IMG/VR virus record: IMGVR_UViG_3300027659_000151
Span: 1-29,770 of that record
DNA length: 29,770 nucleotides
Source: a virus
Strand: one strand, 5' to 3'
Shown: piece by piece, positions 1 to 6,783 of the stretch
How the letters are laid out: every line of letters starts with the position of its first letter
Position numbering within the stretch: position 1 is the stretch's first letter
Translations under genes and position numbers: made by a program
The notes under the pieces: model-generated
Databases searched by the model: none
Seen by the model: only the letters and a program-made list of their open reading frames with translations
Told to the model about the DNA's origin: nothing

Positions 1-124
1 GCCTTCCGTTGAGCGACTGTTTGTCGAATCACCCCACCCCCTGGGGGGGGGGTCAGGTAGGCCATCGCTCAAAAGGGCTGTTTTTAAGGCTTTTTTGCGT
101 GTTTCGCGTTGGAATAGCGTGTTT
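1..124. other. Left-end noncoding region with G/C hairpin and short repeats
   Basis: No gene is seen here. Positions 32-52 hold two C runs (four and five C, split by an A), then T and ten G. On the minus strand this lies downstream of the P-loop gene and could fold into a GC hairpin. Next come T-rich DNA and a direct repeat GCGTGTTT at 97-104 and 117-124. If the window ends join, this stretch plus the last 63 bases makes a gap of about 187 nt between the last late gene and the small terminase gene. That is where a cos or terminase-binding site and a terminator would be expected. This function is inferred from position only. Confidence 0.5.
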
Positions 125-541
125 TTAGCCTGCTTTTGCGGTGTTTTCTGCGGAGATCTGACGATCTAGCTCGCGACGCATGGCCTCCGGTCTTTCGGCC
201 TTTGCTCGAGCTCTGAGCGTCTGATCGTCGCACTCCATACGCTTGAAACTAGCCCCGAGCCTGCGATAGATCGCGACGTCCTTCTCTGCCGGGTAGGCGT
301 GGATGATCCAGACGTCGAACGACCCGCGGCGATGAAGGCGGGCCGCCTCGTCGATCGCATGCCATCGAGCAGCGCGGGCGATGTCTCGGACATGCTGCGG
401 GTAGTCGTGATGCTCCGTCCCCTCTGCGGCCAGGGCGAGCGCGAGCCTGTCCATGTCGACGACGACATCGGACGCGGCCGCATGCTGGCGGACATACCAG
501 CTCTTGCCGCTGCAGATGTGGCCGGTCACGACATGGATCAA
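125..541 (-). CDS. P-loop ATP-binding (kinase-like) protein
   Basis: A 138-aa protein with an N-terminal beta strand followed by a Walker A loop at residues 7-14 (GHICSGKS), as in small P-loop kinases and AAA_33-type ATPases. An acidic VVVDMDRLA stretch near residue 27 fits the next strand, and a WIIHAYP strand near residue 78 fits the core fold. The substrate cannot be told; polynucleotide or nucleotide kinase-like activity is possible. Its ATG overlaps the stop of the HNH gene by 4 nt, so the two are translationally coupled. With HNH and, across the window ends, the terminase genes, it may serve DNA end processing or packaging, which is inference. It is the last leftward gene before the left end. 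Confidence 0.75.
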   Translation of the reverse strand: MIHVVTGHICSGKSWYVRQHAAASDVVVDMDRLALALAAEGTEHHDYPQHVRDIARAARWHAIDEAARLHRRGSFDVWIIHAYPAEKDVAIYRRLGASFKRMECDDQTLRARAKAERPEAMRRELDRQISAENTAKAG

Positions 542-831
542 AGGACGCCCCTCCGTCGCTGCTCGCCCCTCGTCTTCCGGCCATGATCAGACAGGCAGAG
601 CGTCTGTAGGTTCTCCAGGGCGTCCGTCCCGCCCTCCTCGAGCGGGACTATATGATCGACCTGGGCGTCGGCCCCGGCCAGGACGCGGCGGCATACGCGG
701 CATGTGTAGGCGTCGCGGACGAGGACGGCCCGGCGGCGGGTCTTCCACTCCGCGGAGACGTAGTGGGCTCGCTCTTTGGTTTGGTGACGCTTCAGCCGTG
801 GAGGGCGGAAGGCCTTGATCGCGTCGGGCAT
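538..831 (-). CDS. HNH endonuclease
   Basis: A 97-aa protein with the complete HNH layout. A zinc-binding CRVC pair is at residues 44-47, VDHIVPL follows with H60, N74 lies in ENLQTLC, and C79 and H83 lie in the final SDHGRKT segment. HNH proteins of this size next to the small terminase are needed for specific cos cleavage in HK97-like phages (established for that group). Here it lies at the left end and the small terminase at the right end, so a packaging role implies that the window ends are joined. A GAGG lies only two or three bases before the ATG, so the ribosome site is not ideal. A free-standing homing nuclease is the alternative, but the order fits packaging better. Confidence 0.88.
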   Translation of the reverse strand: MPDAIKAFRPPRLKRHQTKERAHYVSAEWKTRRRAVLVRDAYTCRVCRRVLAGADAQVDHIVPLEEGGTDALENLQTLCLSDHGRKTRGEQRRRGVL

Positions 832-885
832 ACCCTCGAGTCTAGAAGGGCAGGGGGTCGCCGATGAAGTTGGCCGGATGTTCGC

Positions 886-1104
886 TCAATAGCGCAACAG
901 ATTCAACAATTCGTAAGGAATTGCGCTGCGGATTTCTTCCAGTTCGCGGCGTGCGTCGGTCGGCTCGCCGTGCTTGAGCCTGCCGCGACAGTGCTGGTCG
1001 ATCTGCTCCAGTGCAATCAGCGCATCCCGGCCCGCGAGCGCCCAGCGGTGGGCCTGCTCGTCGGCTGGGTCGCTCAGGTCGAATCGTAGCGTGGCGATTG
1101 GCAT
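886..1104 (-). CDS. Small conserved-looking phage protein, function unknown
   Basis: A 72-aa charged, helical protein starting MPIATLRFDLSDPADEQAHR. The LRFDLSDP..D..AH pattern followed by a helix (ALIALEQIDQH) resembles small proteins I have seen in many siphophage genomes; none has a role I can name. No clear ribosome site precedes the ATG. The gene starts 14 nt after the stop of the 95-aa gene, so re-initiation is plausible. The downstream 54 nt before the HNH gene hold nothing obvious. Confidence 0.6.
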   Translation of the reverse strand: MPIATLRFDLSDPADEQAHRWALAGRDALIALEQIDQHCRGRLKHGEPTDARRELEEIRSAIPYELLNLLRY

Positions 1105-1118
1105 CTATAGCGAAGTTA

Positions 1119-1406
1119 CTACGGTTTATCGGCCACGTTGTAGTCGAACGCCACTTCCTCCACGCCGTCCACATCCACGAACAGGCGTCCCTCACTGACC
1201 GAAAGCGTCCCGTCTTGCGTGGCGACCGCGACCAGCGCCGCTCGCAGCCGCTCGGCCACGAGGTGAGCGTTCGCCAGTTCGGCAGCGAGGCGGTGAATCA
1301 TGCACCGCTCATGACGAGGCCAGAGGTGGCAATCGTCGGAGTGGGTGCCGATGCGATCCTCCTGCTGGGATCGCCACAGTCGGTAGTCGGTGAGGATGTC
1401 GGGCAT
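1119..1406 (-). CDS. Hypothetical protein, 95 aa
   Basis: Not recognised. The protein begins MPDILTDYRLWRSQQEDRIG and has a charged helical middle (HRLAAELANAHLVAERLRAAL). It ends with a short beta-like stretch (GRLFVDVDGVEEVAFDYN). Two cysteines occur near residues 26 and 35. It is the first gene after the 162-nt noncoding gap with inverted repeats, so it may have its own promoter. A GAGAAA stretch just before the ATG is the only ribosome-site candidate. It may form a short operon with the 72-aa gene, HNH and the P-loop gene. Confidence 0.55.
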   Translation of the reverse strand: MPDILTDYRLWRSQQEDRIGTHSDDCHLWPRHERCMIHRLAAELANAHLVAERLRAALVAVATQDGTLSVSEGRLFVDVDGVEEVAFDYNVADKP

Positions 1407-1413
1407 TTTCTCG

Positions 1414-1486
1414 TTTCCAGAATCGGGAAAGCGTTACAAATCCTATGCTCTTTTTCTTACAGGACGAGGTTTCCGCTGCCGGAAAC
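1414..1486. promoter_or_regulatory. Two inverted repeats with TTTCC/GGAAA arms
   Basis: The 162-nt gap 1407-1568 has no gene. It contains TTTCC-N7-GGAAA at 1414-1430 and a longer perfect repeat, GTTTCCG-CTGC-CGGAAAC, at 1469-1486. Just beyond are two copies of AGTATC, about 1495-1515. The arms are alike and about 55 bp apart, which suggests a pair of operator sites, or a transcript hairpin between the fibre genes and the HNH operon. Neither orientation shows a proper U tract after the stem, so a classical terminator is less likely. Confidence 0.4.
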
Positions 1487-1568
1487 TGCCCGTGATACTA
1501 CGCGGCGATACTAGGCCGTCTTCTGGTGCAAGAGCGTCACGACGCGATCTAGTTGGGATAGCGCAGCA

Positions 1569-1790
1569 CTAGGCGACCGGCTCTACCGGCACCGCATCAG
1601 TTGCTGGCAGTTTCTCCACCCATTCGCAGTATGCGTGCCAGTAGCACCCTTCACCGCAGTCGGTGAGCAGGTCGGCACCCACCAGCATGGTGCCGCCTGT
1701 GCCGGTCACCGGCACGATCTGCCGGTCAGTGCGGGCCGCGTTGAGGGTGGCCAGTTCGTCTAGGTGGGCGTAAGCGTCTAACCAGTTCAT
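1569..1790 (-). CDS. Small Cys-containing protein after the appendage gene
   Basis: A 73-aa protein, not recognised. It starts MNWLDAYAHLDELATLNAAR and has three cysteines close together (CGEGCYWHAYC, about residues 45-55), which could bind a metal. Its ATG overlaps the stop of the 282-aa appendage gene (ATGA), so the two are coupled. Small genes in this position often encode appendage chaperones or minor structural proteins, but nothing in the sequence shows that here. Confidence 0.6.
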   Translation of the reverse strand: MNWLDAYAHLDELATLNAARTDRQIVPVTGTGGTMLVGADLLTDCGEGCYWHAYCEWVEKLPATDAVPVEPVA

Positions 1791-2635
1791 GCCTTCCTCC
1801 CGAGCGCCCGAAGAAGCGTATCCCAGATGCCGTAGTAGGCGAGCGACTGAGCCCCAGAGAGATTTTCGCCCATCGTGTAGCCGCCGAGTCTGGCATTCAT
1901 ATGGCTGCTGAACGTGCCGCTGGCTTGCGCCTCAGCAAACACAGAGATTCCGGTCGTTACGGTTCCAGAGTTACGTCCCACCCCAGCGGTGCCAGATGTC
2001 ACGCCGTTGGTGTAACACAGGGCCGTTGAACCGCCGTCGCCATGCGTGCCAATAACAAAATCGCCAGCCGCATGAACCGGGCTGCCAGAAGAACCTCCCG
2101 CCCCGCTGGCTTCGTTGTAGGACGTGAGGCTGTAAATTGTGACCGGGCTGGCGCTTGCCAGACGAAACAGACCAGAAAAGCCTGTGGCCCCCGTGCCGCC
2201 CAAGTAACAGCGAAACGTCGATGTTCCTAGGGTGTGAACGTAGCAACCAAGGTGCCTAGCGTTAGAGAAGTTGAGCGGCAACCCCGTGCGCAGTCGCTTG
2301 GTGCTGCCGTTTCCGATCAGCCCGCTCGTTGCAACATAGTCGCCGCTCACGAAGTTGTCGTTGGTGTCGGTGGCGTTCCCTTGCAGTCCCAGTGCCGTAT
2401 TGCTCCGGTAGAGAGGGACCACAGCCGCCGAAAGGTTGTCGCCCGCCATCGGATTCACCCGCCACATGAGCGACCGCAGGCCGTTGGCGTCAATTGATCG
2501 GCAGAATCTATCGACCGCCTGCACGGTTGCCGTGCTGACAGTGCCGCCATTGGCGACCACACGCGAGCGCCAGTCGGCCGCTTCCGGGTGGAAGCCAGCG
2601 GCTCGCGGGCGTAGGAGGCGGGGGCTCATTGCCAT
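1787..2635 (-). CDS. Putative tail appendage / virion surface protein
   Basis: A 282-aa protein. The region LRSLMWRVNPMAGDNLSAA (about residues 54-72) and the Gly/Ser/Thr-rich beta sequence after it resemble phage appendage proteins with a jelly-roll or lectin-like part. I cannot name the fold with certainty. A longer frame begins at a TTG that overlaps the fibre gene. The ATG at 2635 is preferred because it sits just after the fibre gene stop, although only a weak AAGAG precedes it. It is coupled to the 73-aa gene. Likely role: adsorption or receptor contact, inferred from the neighbouring fibre gene and composition. Confidence 0.6.
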   Translation of the reverse strand: MAMSPRLLRPRAAGFHPEAADWRSRVVANGGTVSTATVQAVDRFCRSIDANGLRSLMWRVNPMAGDNLSAAVVPLYRSNTALGLQGNATDTNDNFVSGDYVATSGLIGNGSTKRLRTGLPLNFSNARHLGCYVHTLGTSTFRCYLGGTGATGFSGLFRLASASPVTIYSLTSYNEASGAGGSSGSPVHAAGDFVIGTHGDGGSTALCYTNGVTSGTAGVGRNSGTVTTGISVFAEAQASGTFSSHMNARLGGYTMGENLSGAQSLAYYGIWDTLLRALGRKA

Positions 2636-2667
2636 GTGAATTGCGCTCTTGGGGTGATATTGCGTCG

Positions 2668-3381
2668 TCAGACGACACGCCAAAGGGACGACGTCGCGTC
2701 ATAGACGACCAGGGCCGCGCCGCCGTTGGCGTCGAGGACGTAATCGCCCGCCCACGGGACGCTCATCCGATTGGCGGCCGTCGAGCTCGTCGACGCATGC
2801 TTCAGCGTGATGGCAAAACTGCCGACGTTCACCAGGAGCTTCGCCTCGCCACTGACGCCGGCAACAATGCCGGTGATGTTGACGGCCGAGCTCGAGCTCA
2901 TGCGGTGGATGTCGCCGGTCAAGCCGGCGTAGTCGTTCGCAGACGCCGAGAGCTGGGTCGGGCTGACGGTGACGTTCTTCCTGGGGTCAGTCGCCAGCGA
3001 TGTGCCATCGGAAAAAGTCAGCCCCGAGGCGGACAAACTCAGCGGCGAGTCGACGTAGATCGTTTGGGTCGTGCCGCCGTAGACGTTCTTCAGCCGGCCG
3101 CCCTGCCAGTTGAGCTCGTAGCCGACGGCACAGATGAGGCTTATGCCGTTCACCCCGCCGGTCGAGTTGTCGAACGAGCCGACGACCACTTGGGTGTAGT
3201 TGGGCAGCGTGAGGCTGTTGAAGGTGACGTTGTCCGTCGTGTCGAGCGACTGATCCGCAGCGAGCGCGGCGATGTCGCCGAGCGTCACCTTCTCTGTGGT
3301 CGTCCCGGCCGCATTGGTCGCGGCGACGATCGCCGTCGAGCTCGCAGTCCCAGCCGGGAGGGCGGAAATCTTTACGTCCAT
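2668..3381 (-). CDS. Putative tail fibre protein
   Basis: A 237-aa protein. The N-terminal part, MDVKISALPAG followed by a Thr/Ala-rich stretch and VTLGDIAAL, is typical of the virion-attachment region of phage fibre proteins. The middle is low-complexity beta sequence (SLTLPNYTQVVVGSF, GLTFSDGTSL). The C-terminus ends ALVVYDATSSLWRVV, a common fibre-end pattern. The gene starts 2 nt after the stop of the 58-aa gene, with a poor ribosome site, so coupling is likely. It probably forms host-recognition fibres. A head-decoration fibre is the alternative. Confidence 0.7.
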   Translation of the reverse strand: MDVKISALPAGTASSTAIVAATNAAGTTTEKVTLGDIAALAADQSLDTTDNVTFNSLTLPNYTQVVVGSFDNSTGGVNGISLICAVGYELNWQGGRLKNVYGGTTQTIYVDSPLSLSASGLTFSDGTSLATDPRKNVTVSPTQLSASANDYAGLTGDIHRMSSSSAVNITGIVAGVSGEAKLLVNVGSFAITLKHASTSSTAANRMSVPWAGDYVLDANGGAALVVYDATSSLWRVV

Positions 3382-3383
3382 GA

Positions 3384-3560
3384 TCAGCTCTGCTCCAGTC
3401 GGATGGGTGTCGAGGATTCCGTCGTCAGGATATTCCCGTTCTCGGCGAGGATTCGGTAGGTAACGACCGGCGGAGTCTGCCCGCCACGCTTGAGGCGCTT
3501 ACGCGGCAGACTGAGGATTCGCAGATTGCGTATCCGTCCGATCTGGCTAGGTACTGGCAT
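3384..3560 (-). CDS. Small basic protein upstream of the fibre gene
   Basis: A 58-aa protein starting MPVPSQIGRIRNLRILSLPR. It has a basic middle (RKRLKRGG) and an acidic C-terminal half that ends IRLEQS. A GAGG sits five bases before the ATG. The stop is separated from the fibre ATG by only two bases. The longer frame through this region is Arg/Pro-rich upstream of this ATG and antisense-like, so only the part from 3560 is taken as real. Its position suggests a small virion or fibre-linked protein; the function is unknown. Confidence 0.55.
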   Translation of the reverse strand: MPVPSQIGRIRNLRILSLPRKRLKRGGQTPPVVTYRILAENGNILTTESSTPIRLEQS

Positions 3561-3597
3561 AAGAGCCTCGAGGCGCAGCGGTGGCGACGCTGTGAGA

Positions 3598-3921
3598 TTA
3601 GGGGGAGTCGATAGGGCCGCTGAAGTTTGTCCGCCGCTCTTGCTCCTCTTCGGGCGTCCAGCGCGAGCGGACCTCCGCTGCCCGCTCCGCGATCTGGGCC
3701 TCGGTGGGATCGACCTCGAGCCGCTTCCCAGGCCGCCGCCGGCCACGGCCGACCCTGACGTCTGCCATCTCGGCCCTGAGTTTGCTGTCGAGCAGCTGCC
3801 GCGTGATGCCGACCCGCTCCGCGGCTTCGCACCTCGTGCAGCCGTCCTCGAGGAGGTAGGTCCGCAGGAGCCGCTCCTGCTCCGGCGTGATCGACTTGGG
3901 ACGGAACCTGGACAGCTTCAT
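3598..3921 (-). CDS. HTH DNA-binding protein, candidate late regulator
   Basis: A 107-aa basic protein. Residues about 15-50 (RLLRTYLLEDG, CEAAERVGITRQLLDSKLR) form a helix-turn-helix. A Gly/Arg linker (VGRGRRRPGKR) then leads to a C-terminal segment DPTEAQIAERAAEVRSRW. That C-terminal pattern recurs in the 76-aa early protein at 6086-6316. Its ATG overlaps the RusA stop by one base (TGATG). It is the last early gene before the fibre and HNH late genes, the position in which phages often keep a late activator or antiterminator. That role is inferred; a small terminase or transposase fragment seems unlikely. Confidence 0.65.
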   Translation of the reverse strand: MKLSRFRPKSITPEQERLLRTYLLEDGCTRCEAAERVGITRQLLDSKLRAEMADVRVGRGRRRPGKRLEVDPTEAQIAERAAEVRSRWTPEEEQERRTNFSGPIDSP

Positions 3922-4352
3922 CAGAGCCTCCGGACCGTCACGATCGTCCGGGCCTGCTCGCCACGATCGGCGTAACGCTTGCGGCAGCGGCCGTCGACGA
4001 CCTGGTCGTCGTCACGCCAGACGCCCCCGGAGTCGGTGATCGCGTCGGCGATCCCCTTCGCCAAGTTGTCGAAGTCGCATTTCGGCGGGATCGCCGGAGC
4101 CCCCTTGGCGAGGCCCGTCTTTGTGAGGTGACTAGGGGGCCGCCCGAATATGCACTCGATGTCCAGGGCGATCGGCCCCTCCTGCGGCTGCCAGCCGGCC
4201 CCCTTGGCGATCAGGGCGATCGCCTGCCGGTAGGCGTGGATCGGATGTCGGGCCGCGATGTAGGCGCGGGCGAACCCGCCCCGGCTGGAGACCTTGTGGC
4301 GGGGCTGCGGGACCGGCTGCCCGTTGACGGTGAAGGTGATCGAGTCGGCCAT
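3921..4352 (-). CDS. rusA: RusA-family Holliday junction resolvase
   Basis: A 143-aa protein of normal RusA length. It starts with the beta-hairpin FTVNGQPVPQPRHK. The catalytic acids are visible as D93 and D95 in CDFDNLAK and D114-D116 in VWRDDDQV, and a Lys follows in the DNLAK motif. RusA enzymes are dimeric nucleases that cut four-way DNA junctions formed during phage recombination or replication. A GGAGG lies five bases before the ATG. It sits in the early operon downstream of the Sak4-like and SSB-like genes, which supply the annealing and strand-exchange steps. Confidence 0.93.
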   Translation of the reverse strand: MADSITFTVNGQPVPQPRHKVSSRGGFARAYIAARHPIHAYRQAIALIAKGAGWQPQEGPIALDIECIFGRPPSHLTKTGLAKGAPAIPPKCDFDNLAKGIADAITDSGGVWRDDDQVVDGRCRKRYADRGEQARTIVTVRRL

Positions 4353-4414
4353 AGTCGCCTCCCTGCGACCCTCCGACGTTATCCCACTGGCAGCCCGGGT
4401 CTATGCTCCGAGCC

Positions 4415-4720
4415 CTACTGGACGCGGCCCAGGTGCCTCGAGCGGGCCTCGATCTCGGCCCAGTCACAGTCCCCCGCGTAGACGCAACAGACGAGGTCCG
4501 TCCCGTGACGCTCGTCGAGGGCCTCGGCCAGCGCCGCCAGCCGGACCAGGGAGGCTTTGCGTGGCACTCCCTCGAAGGCCGCCCGGAGGTAGCTCTGCTC
4601 GAGCTGGAGCGCCGTGTCGATCCAGAGCTTGAGCGGGATGTCGGGCTCGTCGGCGGAGAGGAAGTATTTCCCCGCCAGTTCCGCGAGCTGCTCCTTCGTG
4701 ATCGTCGCCTTGCGTACCAT
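4415..4720 (-). CDS. Hypothetical early protein, 101 aa
   Basis: Not recognised. It starts MVRKATITKEQLAELAGKYF and is mostly alpha-helical and acidic, with a Cys pair (LVCCVYAGDC) near residue 77. The ribosome site is weak. It lies between the replication initiator-like gene (41 nt away) and the RusA gene (62 nt away). A replication accessory protein is possible but not shown. Confidence 0.55.
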   Translation of the reverse strand: MVRKATITKEQLAELAGKYFLSADEPDIPLKLWIDTALQLEQSYLRAAFEGVPRKASLVRLAALAEALDERHGTDLVCCVYAGDCDWAEIEARSRHLGRVQ

Positions 4721-4761
4721 GCCGCCGATTCTCGATCGGCCGGTCCCCCCGCTGAAGTCTC

Positions 4762-5616
4762 CTAGGATGCCTCCTGCGCGAGTTTCTCTGCCCAGGCTCT
4801 CCGAGTAGCCTCGAGCCGCGCAGCGTCGTCAGAGTCCCACACGCGAGGCGGAGGACGGTCGTCCGGCCGCTGGCCTACTCCGGCCCGCTGCTCGCGCGGG
4901 TTGTCGAACTGCCCGCCGAGGACCTTGTCGACGAAGCCTTCGGCCACCAGCTGCGGTAGCGTGACGGGATCCCGGAAGTATCGACAGCGCGGCAGGGCCT
5001 CGATCGCCGCCAGGGCCTTGGCGAACCAGCCATCCTCCCCGAGGCGGTCGGCGACCCGGTCGGGCGGGTCGGGGAGTTTCCACGGGCGACCGGTGCCGGC
5101 GGCCCAGGCCTTCCGCAGCGTCTCCCAGCCTGCCGGCTCCTGGTTCCCAGGCGCAGCACTCCCGGGGGAAGAAGAAGAATTTCTATCTCCTCTATCTCCT
5201 CTCTCTAGGGCGCGCGCCGACTCCTTCGGGGGCGCTGTGCGCCCCCGCTGGGGGCGCGTGCTCGCGGAGGCCTTGTCGACCTCGTGCCGGACTTGCGTTA
5301 AAGCCCGTGACTTGGCGGACTTAGAGAACCGACGCTCCCATCCGGGGATCGCCACAGTTCCGTTGTCCGCGTCAATCGAGAGCCAGCCTACATCCTGCAC
5401 GGCAAACCAGAAGGCCTCATCGCCGCCGCAGACCCTCGCCAGGAGCCGAACCGACATCCTGGCAGAGCCGTCGGAGGAGTTTAGGGACGACCAGCCCCAG
5501 AGCATCACGAGCCGGCCGACGACCTGATCGGCCGGCAGGCCGGTCCGGTCGACGAGCTCGAGGACCTCCGGCTTTTGGGGTAGGCATACGTCATACGGGA
5601 TCCATTCACCGGCCAT
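4762..5616 (-). CDS. Putative phage replication initiator / DnaD- or O-like protein
   Basis: A 284-aa protein. The N-terminal domain (MAGEWIPYDVCLPQKPEVLE, then RLVMLWGWSSLN) resembles the winged-helix part of phage replisome organisers: a tryptophan-rich start, then a KPEV segment and a helix that measures copy or strand state. A Ser/Arg/Pro-rich linker (about residues 110-160) leads to a second helical domain with WETLRKAWAAGTGRPWKLP and a small WFAKALAAIEALP region. The likely job is origin binding and helicase loading. A GGAGG lies six bases before the ATG, and the gene overlaps the wHTH gene by 11 nt. No helicase or polymerase is encoded, so it probably recruits host enzymes. No origin was identified inside it. 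Confidence 0.65.
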   Translation of the reverse strand: MAGEWIPYDVCLPQKPEVLELVDRTGLPADQVVGRLVMLWGWSSLNSSDGSARMSVRLLARVCGGDEAFWFAVQDVGWLSIDADNGTVAIPGWERRFSKSAKSRALTQVRHEVDKASASTRPQRGRTAPPKESARALERGDRGDRNSSSSPGSAAPGNQEPAGWETLRKAWAAGTGRPWKLPDPPDRVADRLGEDGWFAKALAAIEALPRCRYFRDPVTLPQLVAEGFVDKVLGGQFDNPREQRAGVGQRPDDRPPPRVWDSDDAARLEATRRAWAEKLAQEAS

Positions 5617-5932
5617 AGGTTGCCTCCTTGCGCTTCCAAACCGTCTCCGGCCGCCCGCTCGCGGACAGCCGCTTTAGTCCCGTCGCCTCGACCAGCCCGG
5701 CCCGACGTAGCCCAGCCATCCGGCGGGCGACCCGCTGCTCAGACATCCCGGCCCGGTCGGCGATCTCGTCCTTCGATCCGGGGCCGACGACCAGGGCGTC
5801 GAGGATCCTCCGCTCGTGATCCGCGATCACCCCGCCGGCCATGCTGGCGGCGGTCTTCGAGGTCTCCGGGTCAGCCCGGCGGGCTTGCCAGAGCGGTAGG
5901 TCCGCGAGGCTCTCCGAGTAGTAATCGCTCAT
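5606..5932 (-). CDS. Winged-helix DNA-binding protein
   Basis: A 108-aa protein. After a polar N-terminus (MSDYYSESLADLPLWQARRA) it has a winged-helix domain from about residue 42 to 100. Helices ILDALVVGPGSKDEIADRAG and SEQRVARRMAGLRRAGLVE are followed by a wing ending ETVWK. The pattern is like MarR/ArsR-type phage regulators that sense nothing but DNA. A GGAGG lies before the ATG at 5932; longer frames upstream lack such a site. It sits directly before the replication initiator-like gene and overlaps it, so it could control replication or act as its partner. It is also a candidate repressor for the operator sites at 8562-8795. Confidence 0.7.
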   Translation of the reverse strand: MSDYYSESLADLPLWQARRADPETSKTAASMAGGVIADHERRILDALVVGPGSKDEIADRAGMSEQRVARRMAGLRRAGLVEATGLKRLSASGRPETVWKRKEATYGR

Positions 5933-6144
5933 GCTCTCCTCCTTTTGTGTTGGCCGCGTGTCGTGCGGCATCCGGCCGTCGCCCGGTGGAAGGCTTTCCC
6001 GTCGACGAGCTGCTCGCGATATGTCGCCTCCTCGAGCAGGGCGGCCGATTCGGCCCGAAGGCCGGCCCACGGCGGGGCGCGGACGTCAGGCGTAGAGTCG
6101 ATCCCTCCTGATGTCCGAGAATCCCTGCCGGAGCCGGAGCTCAT
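5929..6144 (-). CDS. Possible small early ORF overlapping both neighbours
   Basis: A 71-codon frame with an acidic helical middle (ESAALLEEATYREQLVDGK) and a basic end. Its stop overlaps the ATG of the wHTH gene as ATGA, as real neighbours in this operon do, and the gap would otherwise be 153 nt. Against it, the only ATG (6144) lies inside the preceding gene, with a 59-nt overlap and no ribosome site. A strong AGGAGG at 6104-6109 has no standard start codon at the right distance in this frame. Real start and coding status are uncertain. Confidence 0.35.
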   Translation of the reverse strand: MSSGSGRDSRTSGGIDSTPDVRAPPWAGLRAESAALLEEATYREQLVDGKAFHRATAGCRTTRGQHKRRRA

Positions 6145-6316
6145 CGTCCGACCAGCCGGCCCGGATCCGTTCGCACATCTCGGCTATCTCCGACTCGGTC
6201 GGGTCCGGCCGGCGACGGTTGTCGCCCCGGCCGGTGATGCCGTAGTCCTCCTGCTGGGCCTGGGGGGCCTGCAGGAAATCAAATAACAGTTGGCTAGCCG
6301 TCAGCGTCGCATCCAT
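6086..6316 (-). CDS. Small early protein with DPTE-IAE-W motif
   Basis: A 76-aa protein with a helical start (MDATLTASQLLFDFLQAPQ), a basic linker GRGDNRRRP and a C-terminal helix DPTESEIAEMCERIRAGW followed by SDDELRLRQG. The same order, DPTE-x2-IAE-x5-R-x2-W-x3-E, appears at the C-terminus of the HTH protein at 3598-3921. A GGAGG lies seven bases before the ATG. It follows the SSB-like gene by 11 nt. Function unknown; a peptide that binds a shared partner (for example a transcription or replication factor) is a guess from the repeated motif. Confidence 0.65.
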   Translation of the reverse strand: MDATLTASQLLFDFLQAPQAQQEDYGITGRGDNRRRPDPTESEIAEMCERIRAGWSDDELRLRQGFSDIRRDRLYA

Positions 6317-6327
6317 GCGAGAGCCTC

Positions 6328-6783
6328 CTAGAAGGGGATGTCGTCCGGGGCCGCGACCGCCGCGGCCGTCTTCTTCGCCGCCGGCTTTCGAGCCGGGGCC
6401 TCGGCCGCCGTCCTGTCGGCCGAGAACTTCTCGACGTTGACGAAGGTCCTGGTGTCGGCGACCTTGTGCCAGATCGTCGCCCGGACGGTCTTCCCCTCGA
6501 GGTCCTCCGGCGAGAGCGAGATCTTCCCGCCGACGTCCAGGCCGAGGGCCTTCGCGAGACTGGCTGCGAGCCTCGCCCCCTTCGCCCCCTTCGGGATGTC
6601 CAGGAAAACAAACTGATAGGAGCCGTTTAAGGCCGACAGGCGGAGCATCAAAAACTCCCCCTCCTTGAACTTGTGCGGCCCCTCTGTTACCGACCGGATC
6701 TCGAAGGCGTGCTCACCCTCAGGAACCAGTTCCCGTTCCACTCGCGCCGGTTCCTCCGGCATCTCGTCCATCATCCAATCCAT
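6328..6783 (-). CDS. SSB-like / DUF669-family single-strand DNA-binding protein
   Basis: A 151-aa protein. The N-terminal part (ELVPEGEHAFEIRSVTEGPH, then GEFLMLRLSALNG and FVFLDIP) forms an OB-like beta region as in DUF669 phage proteins. A second beta region (TVRATIWHKVADTRTFVNVE) follows. After an Ala/Lys/Pro-rich linker the C-terminus is DDIPF, the acidic tip by which SSB proteins dock partner enzymes. The likely role is coating single-stranded DNA and recruiting host or phage recombination proteins. It lies directly downstream of the Sak4-like ATPase, a typical phage pairing. An AGGGAG precedes the ATG. Confidence 0.8.
   Translation of the reverse strand: MDWMMDEMPEEPARVERELVPEGEHAFEIRSVTEGPHKFKEGEFLMLRLSALNGSYQFVFLDIPKGAKGARLAASLAKALGLDVGGKISLSPEDLEGKTVRATIWHKVADTRTFVNVEKFSADRTAAEAPARKPAAKKTAAAVAAPDDIPF

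Noticed and set aside
1469-1486. Rho-independent terminator at the GTTTCCG hairpin
   Set aside because: The stem is perfect but no U run follows on either strand, so it is listed as a regulatory inverted repeat.
2629-3459. A 276-codon plus-strand frame opposite the fibre gene
   Set aside because: Its composition is Arg/Asp/Val-rich and typical of antisense frames. The minus-strand fibre gene has fibre-like ends and fits the operon.
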